64,000 nucleotides of DNA from Leptofilum sp041748655 (GCA_041748655.1 JBGTCV010000099.1:6470-70469); one strand, 5' to 3'; shown: positions 8,339 through 16,285, numbered from the stretch's first letter. The notes: a model not told the origin generated them from the sequence alone. Translations and numbers: made by a program.

Positions 8339-8545
8339 ATGCAAAAAATAAAAATGGAGCGGAGAGGTCGGCTTCAAGACTTGGACCGTTCATTCGATTT
8401 TCTATTTTGGCAAAGCCAACCCCCACAAGCCAGGTTTGATGCCGCCTGGGAATTGATTGTTCATGCGTACAGGGTAAAAGGTCACGATGTTCGTCAACAC
8501 CGACTTCAGCGATCTGTTGAATCTTTTCAAAGCCAACAACGTTAA
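8339..8545 (+). CDS. Small protein of a nucleotidyltransferase cassette, copy A (putative antitoxin)
   Basis: The 68-residue product is related to the 64-residue protein at 8806: 'FWQSQPPQAR' matches 'FWRTQPHQAR', and 'RLQRSVESF' matches 'RLQRVYSIV'. It has no membrane segment and is rich in Arg, Gln and aromatic residues. The gene overlaps the next by 59 bases, exactly as in the second cassette. Small proteins with an FW..QP..AR core commonly precede orphan nucleotidyltransferases, so an antitoxin or accessory role is likely but inferred. There is no Shine-Dalgarno; the promoter suggests leaderless translation. Confidence 0.6.
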   Translation: MQKIKMERRGRLQDLDRSFDFLFWQSQPPQARFDAAWELIVHAYRVKGHDVRQHRLQRSVESFQSQQR

Positions 8546-8723
8546 ATACATGGTCATTGGCGAGTATGCAGTTGTTCAGTACACCGAACCTCGTTTCACC
8601 AAAGATTTAGACCTCTGGATTAGCACTCACCCCGATAATGCCGAACAAGCTAAACGAGCCGCAGGGCGACCGCAAGATTTGCTTGACGCTGAATCACTTG
8701 AACAGGCTGCCAACCAAGAATAA
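8487..8723 (+). pseudogene. Nucleotidyltransferase, copy A, with a large internal deletion
   Basis: The 78-residue frame matches the 151-residue copy B at both ends: 'NNVKYMVIGEYAVVQYTEPRFTKDLDLWI' against its counterpart, and 'KRAAGRPQDLLDAESL' against 'KRATGRHQDMADVENL'. About 73 residues in the middle are missing without loss of frame. The DxD pair at residues 40-42 survives. The third acidic residue and the body of the palm domain are gone, and the Gly-Gly loop has become Gly-Glu. It is therefore probably dead as a nucleotidyltransferase, although an open short protein could still be made. Confidence 0.75.
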
Positions 8724-8742
8724 TTGTCTTGTTTTGCTGGTG

Positions 8743-8776
8743 AACGGCCGTTTTCCTGGGGGAAGCGGCCGTTTTT
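8743..8776 (+). terminator. Terminator, second copy of the ACGGCCG hairpin
   Basis: AACGGCCG (8743-8750) and CGGCCGTT (8766-8773) enclose the same CCTGGGGGAAG loop as the proS terminator and are followed by a T-run. The near-identity of the two copies marks the left edge of the duplicated cassette. Confidence 0.7.
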
Positions 8777-8784
8777 ATTTCAGG

Positions 8785-8795
8785 TATGGTATAAT
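8785..8795 (+). promoter_or_regulatory. Extended -10 promoter of the second cassette
   Basis: TATGGTATAAT with the -10 hexamer at 8790-8795 ends ten bases before the ATG at 8806, again consistent with a leaderless or nearly leaderless mRNA. Confidence 0.55.
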
Positions 8796-8805
8796 TGTGC
8801 CTGTT

Positions 8806-9000
8806 ATGACCATACAAAAAGTGTACCGCAAAGTCCCGATTGATGAGCAAATGCGCGAGGTAGATTTTTGGCGCACGCAGCCGCACCAAGCCCGTCTCGC
8901 TGCTCTTGAGCAAATCCGGCGTGAATACCACCAATGGAAATATGATCGTAGACCCCGACTTCAGAGAGTTTATTCAATCGTTAAACAACAATCAGGTTAA
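8806..9000 (+). CDS. Small protein of a nucleotidyltransferase cassette, copy B (putative antitoxin)
   Basis: This 64-residue protein starts MTIQKVYRKVPIDEQMREVD and carries the FWRTQPHQARLAALEQIRRE core. It is homologous to the product at 8339-8545. It overlaps the next gene by 59 bases. I read it as the accessory or antitoxin partner of the downstream nucleotidyltransferase, based on the fixed pairing and overlap. No characterised member is recognised. Confidence 0.62.
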   Translation: MTIQKVYRKVPIDEQMREVDFWRTQPHQARLAALEQIRREYHQWKYDRRPRLQRVYSIVKQQSG

Positions 9001-9397
9001 GTACCTGATTATTGGTGGCTACGCTGTTGCCTTTCACGGCCATCCCCGCTACACCAAAGACCTTGATGTTTGGATCGAATTAAGCGAAGAAAACGCATCC
9101 CGCCTGATTACGGCGCTGGATGAATTTGGTTTTGGCTCATTGGGCTTGCAAGCCACCGACTTTTTAGAACCCAATCAGGTAATTCAGTTGGGCTACCCAC
9201 CCAGTCGCATTGATATTTTGATGACCCCCAAAGGCATAGAATTTGGCTCCTGCTATGAAAATCGTATTGAGATCGATAGCGACGGTGTCAGTTTTGCCTT
9301 TATCGATCTGGATAACTTGCTAAAAAACAAGCGGGCTACGGGGCGTCATCAAGATATGGCGGATGTCGAGAATTTAAAAAATCAGGACCAAAATTAA
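8942..9397 (+). CDS. Nucleotidyltransferase-fold protein, copy B (putative toxin)
   Basis: The 151-residue product has the minimal polymerase-beta nucleotidyltransferase layout: 'YLIIGGYAVAFHGHPRYTKDLDVWI' with Gly25-Gly26, Asp40 and Asp42, and a third acidic position in 'RIDILM' (Asp91). This matches the DUF6036/AbiEii-like nucleotidyltransferases found in toxin-antitoxin modules. I chose ATG 8942, preceded by GGAA, because it gives the same 59-base overlap as cassette A. There is no ACGGCCGT motif inside the gene, unlike most neighbours, so it may be a recent arrival. Its substrate (tRNA, protein or nucleotide) cannot be read from the sequence. Confidence 0.75.
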   Translation: MIVDPDFREFIQSLNNNQVKYLIIGGYAVAFHGHPRYTKDLDVWIELSEENASRLITALDEFGFGSLGLQATDFLEPNQVIQLGYPPSRIDILMTPKGIEFGSCYENRIEIDSDGVSFAFIDLDNLLKNKRATGRHQDMADVENLKNQDQN

Positions 9398-9422
9398 CAA
9401 GATTGTTGGTGGTTACGGCCGT

Positions 9423-9502
9423 TTTTTATGACAAAGAAACGAAGAAACCAAGAGACAAAGGTTTTCTTTGTGCCTTCCACCCTTTGTTCCTTCTTATAAA
9501 AT
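9423..9502. repeat. 80-bp repeat with inverted arms, left copy
   Basis: From TTTTTATGACAAAG to CTTATAAAAT, this sequence recurs at 9964-10043 with six mismatches in 80 bases, in the same orientation. GAACGAAG-like and CTTCGTTC-like arms make it palindromic. The two copies bracket the gene at 9549-9956. Confidence 0.8.
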
Positions 9503-9548
9503 AAATGGGCTGTAGCAAACGGCCGTTTCCGTTTGAGGGGCAAACAAA

Positions 9549-9956
9549 ATGATGTCTGAACAGGTGCTGTCTATTTGCGGTTCGATGCGCTTTATTGACG
9601 AGATGGAAGCCATTGCCACCGAGCTAACCGCTTCCGGCTGGACTGTTTTCACGCCGCAGCGGGAAGAGGCTGGTTTTCGCTGGGAAACGTTGCCTGCGCC
9701 GGAGCGCATTCGGATAAAGAAAGCGTATATTGATGCGCATTTGGAGAATATTCGGCAGTCTACGGCCGTACTCATCGCCAACTACCCCAAAAACGGCATC
9801 GACGGCTACATCGGGGCCAATTCGCTGATGGAAGCGGCTTTTGCCTACACGCTGAGGATTCCGGTCTATTTTCTGTTTCCCATTGGGGCGCAGGGTTGTC
9901 AGTTGGAGGCGGAGAGTATTGCTGAGGGGGTGTGGAACGGCCGTTTCACACAATGA
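9549..9956 (+). CDS. Nucleoside 2-deoxyribosyltransferase-like protein
   Basis: The 135-residue protein begins MMSEQVLSICGSMRFIDEME. The 'SICGSMRF' start and the 'NYPKNGIDGYIGANSLMEAAFAY' segment match the Nuc_deoxyrib_tr fold, in which Gly-Ser binds the nucleoside phosphate/ribose and a Glu near the second motif acts as nucleophile. Proteins of this kind swap or hydrolyse nucleobases of (deoxy)nucleosides. Adenine deaminase follows downstream, which fits purine salvage. The gene is bracketed by two direct 80-bp repeats. The start could be either of the two adjacent ATGs. The fold is well supported; the reaction is inferred. Confidence 0.72.
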   Translation: MMSEQVLSICGSMRFIDEMEAIATELTASGWTVFTPQREEAGFRWETLPAPERIRIKKAYIDAHLENIRQSTAVLIANYPKNGIDGYIGANSLMEAAFAYTLRIPVYFLFPIGAQGCQLEAESIAEGVWNGRFTQ

Positions 9957-9963
9957 GTCGTTC

Positions 9964-10043
9964 TTTTTATGACAAAGGAACGAAGAAACCAAGAAACAAA
10001 GGTTTTCTTTGTTCCTTCCGCCCTTCGTTCCTTCGTATAAAAT
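9964..10043. repeat. 80-bp repeat with inverted arms, right copy
   Basis: This direct copy of 9423-9502 is offset by 541 bp and about 92% identical. It sits between the deoxyribosyltransferase-like gene and the promoter of the adenine deaminase gene. Confidence 0.8.
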
Positions 10044-10070
10044 CTCGTGCCAAAAAGAAACGATTTTTCC

Positions 10071-10079
10071 TGCTATAAT
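10071..10079 (+). promoter_or_regulatory. Extended -10 promoter of the adenine deaminase gene
   Basis: TGCTATAAT (extended -10, hexamer at 10074-10079) lies about 47 bases upstream of the ATG. No good -35 box is visible, which is usual for extended -10 promoters. Confidence 0.5.
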
Positions 10080-10125
10080 ACCCGCCAATTCTCACTAAAA
10101 ACTGAACCAAATCGTGGAGGGTGCA

Positions 10126-11925
10126 ATGACAACCAACCGACAACCGTGGCACGCAGTAGCAACCAATCTGGTAGATGTAGCAATGGGGCGGCAGAGCGCC
10201 GATCTCGTCATCCAAAACGGCCGTTGGGTCAACGTCCACAGCGGCGAAATCATCCCCCAGACAGACGTGGCGGTAAAAGACGGCCGTATCGCCTACGTCG
10301 GCCCAGATGCCAGCCATACGATTGGGGAAAGCACGGAAATTATTAAGGCAAACGGCCGTTACCTCATCCCCGGCCTGTGCGACGCCCATATGCACGTCGA
10401 GAGCGGCATGGTCACCGTCACCGAATTTGCCCGCGCCGTCATCCCCCACGGCACCACCAGCATGTTCATTGATCCCCACGAAATTGCCAACGTCTTGGGC
10501 CTGCCCGGCGTTAAGCTGATGCACGACGAAGCGCAAACGCTGCCCGTCAACGTCTACGTGCAGATGCCCAGCTGCGTCCCCAGCGCCCCCGGCCTGGAAA
10601 CGCCCGGCGCATCCATCGGCCCCGCCGAAGTGGCCGAGGCGATGCAGTGGCCCGGCATCATCGGCCTGGGCGAGATGATGAACTTCCCCGGCGTCTACCT
10701 GAGCGACGACAAGATGCACGCCGAAATGGCCGAAACGATGAAGGCGGGCAAGGTGATTGGTGGGCATTACGCATCGCTGGATTTGGGACGGCCGTTTCAT
10801 GGCTATGTCGCAGGTGGCCCGGCCGACGACCACGAAGGCACCCGCGTGGAAGACGCCATCGCCCGCGTTCGCCAGGGCATGAAGGCGATGCTGCGCCTAG
10901 GCTCCGCCTGGTATGATGTCGCCAGCCAGGTGAAAGCGATCACCGAGCAGGGGCTGGACAGCCGCAATTTCATCCTCTGCACCGATGACAGCCACTCCGG
11001 CACGCTAGTAAACGACGGCCACATGAACCGCGTCGCGCGCCACGCCATTGCGCAGGGATTGAAGCCGATCACCGCCATTCAGATGGCCACGCTCAACACC
11101 GCGCAGCATTTTGGCGTGGAAAAAGATGTCGGCTCGATTACCCCTGGCCGCTACGCCGACATCGTGATCAGCAGCGATTTGGTAAACCTGCCCATTGAGT
11201 TGGTCATTGCCAATGGAGTGGTTTTGGCGGAAAACGGCCGTCTCACCACCGACCTACCGGCCTACATCTACCCCGACTTCGCCAAAGGCACCGTCAAGCT
11301 GGGCCAGCAGCTCACCGCAGACTCTTTCGACATTCACGCACCCGTAGGCCAAAAGATTGCCAAAGTCCGCACGATTGGCGTGGTGGAAAACCAGGCCCCC
11401 ACCCGCGCCGAGGAGCGCGTTTTGCCCGTGGAAGATGGTTTGGTACAGCTTGATATTCGTCTGGACGTGGCCCAAATCGCCCTGGTAGAGCGGCATCGGG
11501 GCACGGGTGGGGTGGTCAACGGCTTCGTCACCGGCTTTGGCTTCGACACCCGCTGCGCCGTGGCCAGCACCGTGGCCCACGACAGCCACCATATGATTGT
11601 GGTCGGCACCAGCAAAAGCAACATGGCCCTGGCGGCCAATCGGCTGGGTGAAGTAGGCGGCGGCGTGGTCGTCTTCAAGGATGATGTGGAAATTGCCATG
11701 GTGGAGCTGCCCATCGCGGGCCTGATGTCCAACGAGCGAGCGGAGATTGTGGCAGAAAAAGCGGCACGCATGGTGCAGGCAATGGCCGACTGCGGCTGCA
11801 CGCTCAACAACGCCTACATGCAGCTCAGCCTGCTCGCCCTCGTCGTCATCCCCGACCTGCGCATCTCCGATTTGGGTCTGGTTGATGTAAACAAGTTTGA
11901 AGTTGTACCGCTTTTTGTGGGGTGA
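10126..11925 (+). CDS. ade: Adenine deaminase
   Basis: The 599-residue amidohydrolase has the adenine deaminase layout: an N-terminal 'DLVIQNGRWVNVHSGEI' beta element, the metal motif 'GLCDAHMHVESGMVTVTEFA', then 'GTTSMFIDPHEIANVLG'. The later metal ligands include 'GHYASLDLG' and 'ILCTDDSHSGTLV', and the C-terminal Ade_C domain runs from about residue 415 ('VGTSKSNMALAANRLGEVGGG'). It converts adenine to hypoxanthine and ammonia. The ATG at 10126 follows GTGGAGGGTGCA, a good Shine-Dalgarno. The BMP-type nucleoside transporter lies convergent just downstream, so the region looks devoted to purine salvage. Five ACGGCCGT copies fall inside or near it. Confidence 0.94.
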   Translation: MTTNRQPWHAVATNLVDVAMGRQSADLVIQNGRWVNVHSGEIIPQTDVAVKDGRIAYVGPDASHTIGESTEIIKANGRYLIPGLCDAHMHVESGMVTVTEFARAVIPHGTTSMFIDPHEIANVLGLPGVKLMHDEAQTLPVNVYVQMPSCVPSAPGLETPGASIGPAEVAEAMQWPGIIGLGEMMNFPGVYLSDDKMHAEMAETMKAGKVIGGHYASLDLGRPFHGYVAGGPADDHEGTRVEDAIARVRQGMKAMLRLGSAWYDVASQVKAITEQGLDSRNFILCTDDSHSGTLVNDGHMNRVARHAIAQGLKPITAIQMATLNTAQHFGVEKDVGSITPGRYADIVISSDLVNLPIELVIANGVVLAENGRLTTDLPAYIYPDFAKGTVKLGQQLTADSFDIHAPVGQKIAKVRTIGVVENQAPTRAEERVLPVEDGLVQLDIRLDVAQIALVERHRGTGGVVNGFVTGFGFDTRCAVASTVAHDSHHMIVVGTSKSNMALAANRLGEVGGGVVVFKDDVEIAMVELPIAGLMSNERAEIVAEKAARMVQAMADCGCTLNNAYMQLSLLALVVIPDLRISDLGLVDVNKFEVVPLFVG

Positions 11926-11928
11926 AAA

Positions 11929-12246
11929 ATGGCTGAATTACAATTGGAAATTTCAGAAACCGCAATCGCCGCCTTTTGCCGCAAATGGCTAATAGATGAA
12001 TTTGCTTTGTTCGGTTCGGCCGTGCGCGATGACTTTAACCAAGATAGCGATATCGACATCCTGGTCACGTTTAGTCCAAAAGCTAAATGGACACTATTTG
12101 ATCATGTGGATATGCAAGATGAGCTAAAAGCACTTTTTGGCCGGGATGTTGATTTAGTCAGCCGCAAAGGCATCGAACGAAGTCAAAACCATATTCGCCG
12201 TCGCGAAATCATCGACTCAGCTAGGGTGATTTATGCCGTCTCGTGA
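11929..12246 (+). CDS. mntA: MntA-like nucleotidyltransferase antitoxin, second pair
   Basis: The 105-residue protein has the MNT signature 'FGSAVRDDFNQDSDIDILV' with Gly29-Ser30 and Asp41/Asp43. It begins four bases after adenine deaminase and overlaps its HEPN partner by 14 bases. It is shorter than the MntA at 4414 and clearly not a recent copy of it. As in other HepT/MntA pairs it would AMPylate the HEPN toxin. No ACGGCCGT copy lies in the pair, in contrast to the surrounding genes. Confidence 0.85.
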   Translation: MAELQLEISETAIAAFCRKWLIDEFALFGSAVRDDFNQDSDIDILVTFSPKAKWTLFDHVDMQDELKALFGRDVDLVSRKGIERSQNHIRRREIIDSARVIYAVS

Positions 12247-12565
12247 TGAGAGTTACCTGCTCGATATTTTAACGGCATGTCAACTCATCCAATCATTTGT
12301 CGCTGATATGGATCGAGACGCTTTTGACGCGGACCTGAAAACGCAGTCGGCTGTGATCAGGCAATTTGAAATTATCGGTGAAGCTACCAAACGCCTTTCA
12401 GATGAACTGCGGACAAGTTATTCAGACATTCCCTGGCGGCAAATGGCTGGCATGCGTGATATTCTTATCCATGCTTATGATCATGTAAATTTAGATCAAG
12501 TCTGGTATGCAACCCAAACTTCAATTCCTAAGTTAACTAAAAAAATTGAAAACTTAGTAGAGTAG
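12233..12565 (+). CDS. hepT: HepT-like HEPN-domain toxin, second pair (DUF86)
   Basis: This 110-residue helical protein contains RDILIHAY, the Rx4HxY motif with Arg75, His80 and Tyr82. 'QFEIIGEATKRLS' is typical of the compact DUF86 subfamily. It is coupled to the upstream MNT gene by a 14-base overlap. It ends one base from the stop of the convergent transporter permease. It differs in length and sequence from the HEPN at 4832, so the two pairs are independent acquisitions or old paralogues. Confidence 0.86.
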   Translation: MPSRDESYLLDILTACQLIQSFVADMDRDAFDADLKTQSAVIRQFEIIGEATKRLSDELRTSYSDIPWRQMAGMRDILIHAYDHVNLDQVWYATQTSIPKLTKKIENLVE

Positions 12566-12566
12566 G

Positions 12567-13532
12567 TTACAAACCCCGCTCCCCACGGATGTAGGGAATG
12601 CCCAGGGCCGCTGGTGCCCCCAACCGCTTGCGCGCTACAGCGCGGGAGCCAATTACCAGGGCGATGATCGTCAAAATAAAGGGCATCATCTGCAAAAAGA
12701 AGCCAAAATTGGAGTTGATGAACAGCGGGTTGCGGAAGCCAAACAGGGTCGCCGGACCTTGTAAATCTAGAATACCGCGCCGCAGCGCCCCAAACAGATA
12801 GCCCCCCAGCGCCGCCCGCAGTGGGTCCCATTGGGCGAAAATCACCAGCCCTATGGCAATCCAGCCCTGGCCAGAAGTGGTTTGGGCGCTGTACCAGCCC
12901 GGTGACACCGACAGGCTAATCGTTGCCCCGGCAAGGCCAGCCAGACCCCCCCCCACAAACACATACAAATAGCGCAGGCGAAAGACATTTACCCCCATCG
13001 TATCGGCCGCTTCCGGCTTTTCCCCGACGGCTCGCAAATGCATGCCCGGCCGAGTGTGGTGGATGTAATACCAGGCCAGCGGGGCAAACAAATAGCCTAT
13101 ATAGACCAACAGGCTGTGATCCTCAAAAAATATGGGGCCAAGTACCGGAATTTGCACCAGCAGTGGAATATCAAAGACAGGTACCAGCGGCGGACTTTGC
13201 CCGGTGAGCCCTTCACCCAGCACCAGCGCCAATCCCGTGCCCAAAAAGGTCAGCGACAGGCCACTGACCACCTGATCCGCCTGAAAATGGATGGTCACAA
13301 GCCCATGCGCGAGACTGAGAACACCCGCAGCCAGCATGGCCACAAACAGGCCCAGCCAGGCGTTGTTGGTACTCAACGAGGTGCTAAAGCCTGCCATGGC
13401 TCCCAACAGCATCATCCCTTCAACCCCTAAATTGAGAATTCCGGCACGCTCGGCAAAAATTTCGCCAATGGCAGCAAACAGTAGAATGGTTCCGGTGGCT
13501 AAACCTGCGTGCAAAATGATGATTGGGTCCAT
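12567..13532 (-). CDS. Nucleoside-type ABC transporter permease (NupQ/YufQ-like)
   Basis: The 321-residue, strongly hydrophobic protein starts MDPIIILHAGLATGTILLFA and has the BPD_transp_2 signature 'GEIFAERAGILNLGVEGMML'. About nine membrane helices follow, and a 'GQGWIAIGLVIFAQWDPLRA' loop contacts the ATPase. This is the smaller of the two permeases usual in BMP-family nucleoside importers. It is third in the minus-strand operon after the lipoprotein, ATPase and larger permease genes. A dispersed repeat at 13552-13613 separates it from the other permease gene. Confidence 0.9.
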   Translation of the reverse strand: MDPIIILHAGLATGTILLFAAIGEIFAERAGILNLGVEGMMLLGAMAGFSTSLSTNNAWLGLFVAMLAAGVLSLAHGLVTIHFQADQVVSGLSLTFLGTGLALVLGEGLTGQSPPLVPVFDIPLLVQIPVLGPIFFEDHSLLVYIGYLFAPLAWYYIHHTRPGMHLRAVGEKPEAADTMGVNVFRLRYLYVFVGGGLAGLAGATISLSVSPGWYSAQTTSGQGWIAIGLVIFAQWDPLRAALGGYLFGALRRGILDLQGPATLFGFRNPLFINSNFGFFLQMMPFILTIIALVIGSRAVARKRLGAPAALGIPYIRGERGL

Positions 13533-13551
13533 GAATAACTCCTAAAAAGCT

Positions 13552-13613
13552 ATCCGCAGATTTGGCAGATGACACAGATTAAAAAATCTGCGAAATCTGT
13601 GTCATCTGTGGAT
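13552..13613. repeat. Intergenic inverted repeat, CCGCAGAT/ATCTGTGG family
   Basis: Arms ATCCGCAGATTTGGCAGATG and its approximate complement enclose an A-rich loop. The repeat fills the gap between two permease genes of one operon. Shorter pieces of the same family lie at 40783-40838, 47846-47873 and 51453-51504. Confidence 0.75.
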
Positions 13614-13620
13614 TATTCAC

Positions 13621-14739
13621 TTAGAGGTGGACAAGGCGGATTTTGTAGCGCAGCAGCACATCGCTGCTGATGACCATGAACAAAACAATGCCCTGCAGCA
13701 AATTAGACAGCCCAGACGGTTGTATTTCGCGGCCAGCCACGATGAGTGCGCCAAATAAAATGGAAACGAGAATGACGGCAAAAGGATTAAGTTTGGCCAG
13801 CCAGGCGACGATGATGCCGGTAAACCCGTAGCCGGGTGAAATGCGCTCTTGCAGACGGTGTACCACACCGGTGACTTCAGCCATGCCAGCCAACCCAGCC
13901 AGACCGCCAGAGAGCATCATCACAAAAACGATATTGCGGGTGATGTTGATGCCTGCGTAGCGAGCGGCGTTGGGATTGTCGCCTATGAGCTTGATTTCAT
14001 AGCCCCAGCGGCTGCGCTCCAAAATCCACCAGACAGCAACAGCCGCAATTACTCCAAATACAATGCCCAAATGCAAGGTAATGCCGGAAAAAGCGCTGAT
14101 TTCACGAGCATAATCGGCCAGACGGGGCAGCCAGGCATTGCGCGCAAAAACTGGCGTCATCTGGAAGCCTGCATCAGACCAGCGGTCGAAAATCCAGAAG
14201 TTATTCCAGAGGATGGCCACGTAGTTGAGCATGAGGGTGGTGATGATTTCGTTGACCTGGTAGCGGGCTTTAAGGTAGCCAGGAAAGAAGCCCCAAATCG
14301 CACCGCCCAACATGCCCATGATGACCATCATGGTGATGACGATGAAGCGGGGCGTTTCTGGACCAACCAGCGGCACGAGCACCACCAGGCTGGCGGCAAA
14401 GGCGCCAATGTAAAACTGCCCTTCTGCGCCGATATTCCACAGCTTCATTTTGAAGGCGACGGTGCAGGCCAGCCCCACCATGATGAGCGGCGTTGCTTTG
14501 ACGAGGGTGTCGGAAAAGACAGGCCAGCTGCCAAAAGTGGCATCAAAAAAGAAACGCAGCACCACCAGCGGCTGGCCGCCGATGAGCTTGAGGATAATGC
14601 CCGCAATGATGAAGGCGATAATGACAGAGCCGAGAGAAGTAGCAGCAGGCAACCAGCGGGGGATATCTTCCACGCGCTTTTCGATGTGCAGCGTATAGGG
14701 AAAGGTGCGCTTGGGAGTTTTGGGAGCGATGGTACTCAT
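13621..14739 (-). CDS. Nucleoside-type ABC transporter permease (NupP/YufP-like)
   Basis: The 372-residue protein has a cytoplasmic N-terminal region of about 35 residues, then membrane helices and the BPD_transp_2 segments 'AFKMKLWNIGAEGQFYIGA' and 'ITTLMLNYVAILWNNFWIF'. It is the longer permease of the BMP importer. Its start overlaps the ATPase stop by four bases (ATGA), which shows translational coupling. Together with the permease at 12567 it would form the membrane channel. Confidence 0.9.
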   Translation of the reverse strand: MSTIAPKTPKRTFPYTLHIEKRVEDIPRWLPAATSLGSVIIAFIIAGIILKLIGGQPLVVLRFFFDATFGSWPVFSDTLVKATPLIMVGLACTVAFKMKLWNIGAEGQFYIGAFAASLVVLVPLVGPETPRFIVITMMVIMGMLGGAIWGFFPGYLKARYQVNEIITTLMLNYVAILWNNFWIFDRWSDAGFQMTPVFARNAWLPRLADYAREISAFSGITLHLGIVFGVIAAVAVWWILERSRWGYEIKLIGDNPNAARYAGINITRNIVFVMMLSGGLAGLAGMAEVTGVVHRLQERISPGYGFTGIIVAWLAKLNPFAVILVSILFGALIVAGREIQPSGLSNLLQGIVLFMVISSDVLLRYKIRLVHL

Positions 14740-16265
14740 TGGGCTGCCTCTTCCTTGACACTGCCGGTCATCATCAGGCCAATTTCGTTTATGTCTGCCT
14801 GTTCAGTCTCGACGATGCCCATGATACGGCCGTCATAAATCACTGCGATCCGGTCACTCAACGCCAGCAGCTCTTCCAGCTCTTCCGAGATGAGCAGGAC
14901 GGCCGTTCCATTTTCCCTTTGCTCCAGCAGCAGCGTTTGAATTGCCTCAATCGCCCCTACATCCAGCCCCCGCGTGGGCTGCACGGCCACCATCAACGTC
15001 GGCTCAGACGAAATTTCGCGGGCCAAGATCACCTTTTGTAGATTGCCACCAGACAGCTTGCGGGCCATTGTTTCTACGCTGGGGGCCAAAATATCGTACT
15101 TTTGCTTCAGGGCACGGGCCCTTTCGCGGGCATGGGCAAAATTAATTTGCCAGCGGCTGCTGATGGGTGCGTCGCGATAGCTCTTCATGATGGTGTTTTC
15201 GGTGATGGACAGATTGGGGGCGCTGCCCACCCGAGTGCGGTCCTCCGGTACGTGGGAGACGCCGCTGCGAATGGCGATGATGGGGGGCTGGTTGCTTACA
15301 TCCTGGCCGTTGACCTGGATGGTACCCGTGCACGGCCGTAAGCCGGTGATGACCTTAGCCAACTCGCTTTGCCCGTTGCCCGCCACACCCGCAATGCCCA
15401 AAATCTCGCCACTGCGCACCTCCAGGGAGACACCATGCAGCGCAGGCACGCCTTTGTTATTTTCGGCGTGCACATCTCGCAGGGAAAGCACTACCGGACC
15501 GGGCTTTTGCGGCTGCTTCTCCACGGCAAAGACGACGCTGCGTCCCACCATGAGTTCGGCAAGCTTTTCGCGGGTCAGGCCCGCCATATCTCGCCCCTCG
15601 GCAGTGACTCTGCCTTTGCGCAAGACGGTGATGCGGTCGGCAACGGCCGTTACCTCGTGCAGTTTGTGGCTGATGAAAATGATCGACTTACCCTGGGCCA
15701 CCATCGAGCGCATGGTGTTCATCAGGTCATCGATTTCTTGCGGGGCGAGAACGGCCGTAGGCTCATCCATTATCAAAATGTTAGCCCCGCGATACAGCGT
15801 TTTTAAAATTTCCACCCGCTGCTGCTCCCCCACCGAAAGCTGCCAGATTTTTGCCTTGGGGTCTACACGTAAACCAAATTGATCTTGCAGCGCCAAAATC
15901 TTCTTGTCATACTGGGCCAAATTCATGAAAAATTTGGGCTCATCCAGCCCGAGTAAAATGTTTTCGGTAACAGTTTGGGTGGGCACCAGCATAAAATGTT
16001 GGTGCACCATGCCAATACCTTTGACAATAGCGTCCTTGGGTGAGTTAAAGCTTACCACCTCCCCGTTTACCCGAATCGTACCGGAAGCCTGCTTGTACAT
16101 ACCCGCCAGCACGTTCATTAAGGTACTTTTGCCAGCGCCATTTTCCCCCAGCAAAGCGTGAATCTCCCCCGGCTTCAGCGTAAAGTTGACCCGATCATTG
16201 GCCAAAACACCGGGAAAGCGCACGGTGACTTCTTGCATTTCAACGGCCAAAGGTGAATCGCTCAT
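14736..16265 (-). CDS. Nucleoside-type ABC transporter ATPase, double cassette (NupO/YufO-like)
   Basis: The 509-residue protein has two fused ABC domains. The first has Walker A GENGAGKST, signature 'LSVGEQQRVEILKTL' and Walker B 'NILIMDEPTAVL'. The second has a relaxed Walker A 'GVAGNGQSEL', as in sugar and nucleoside double ATPases, and signature 'LSGGNLQKVILAREI'. ATG 16265 starts MSDSPLAVEMQEVTVRFPG; the frame remains open upstream into a dispersed repeat, which is not coding. It powers the two permeases downstream. Five ACGGCCGT copies lie in it. Confidence 0.93.
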   Translation of the reverse strand: MSDSPLAVEMQEVTVRFPGVLANDRVNFTLKPGEIHALLGENGAGKSTLMNVLAGMYKQASGTIRVNGEVVSFNSPKDAIVKGIGMVHQHFMLVPTQTVTENILLGLDEPKFFMNLAQYDKKILALQDQFGLRVDPKAKIWQLSVGEQQRVEILKTLYRGANILIMDEPTAVLAPQEIDDLMNTMRSMVAQGKSIIFISHKLHEVTAVADRITVLRKGRVTAEGRDMAGLTREKLAELMVGRSVVFAVEKQPQKPGPVVLSLRDVHAENNKGVPALHGVSLEVRSGEILGIAGVAGNGQSELAKVITGLRPCTGTIQVNGQDVSNQPPIIAIRSGVSHVPEDRTRVGSAPNLSITENTIMKSYRDAPISSRWQINFAHARERARALKQKYDILAPSVETMARKLSGGNLQKVILAREISSEPTLMVAVQPTRGLDVGAIEAIQTLLLEQRENGTAVLLISEELEELLALSDRIAVIYDGRIMGIVETEQADINEIGLMMTGSVKEEAAQ

Positions 16266-16285
16266 GGCTGTGTCCTTGTGATCAG

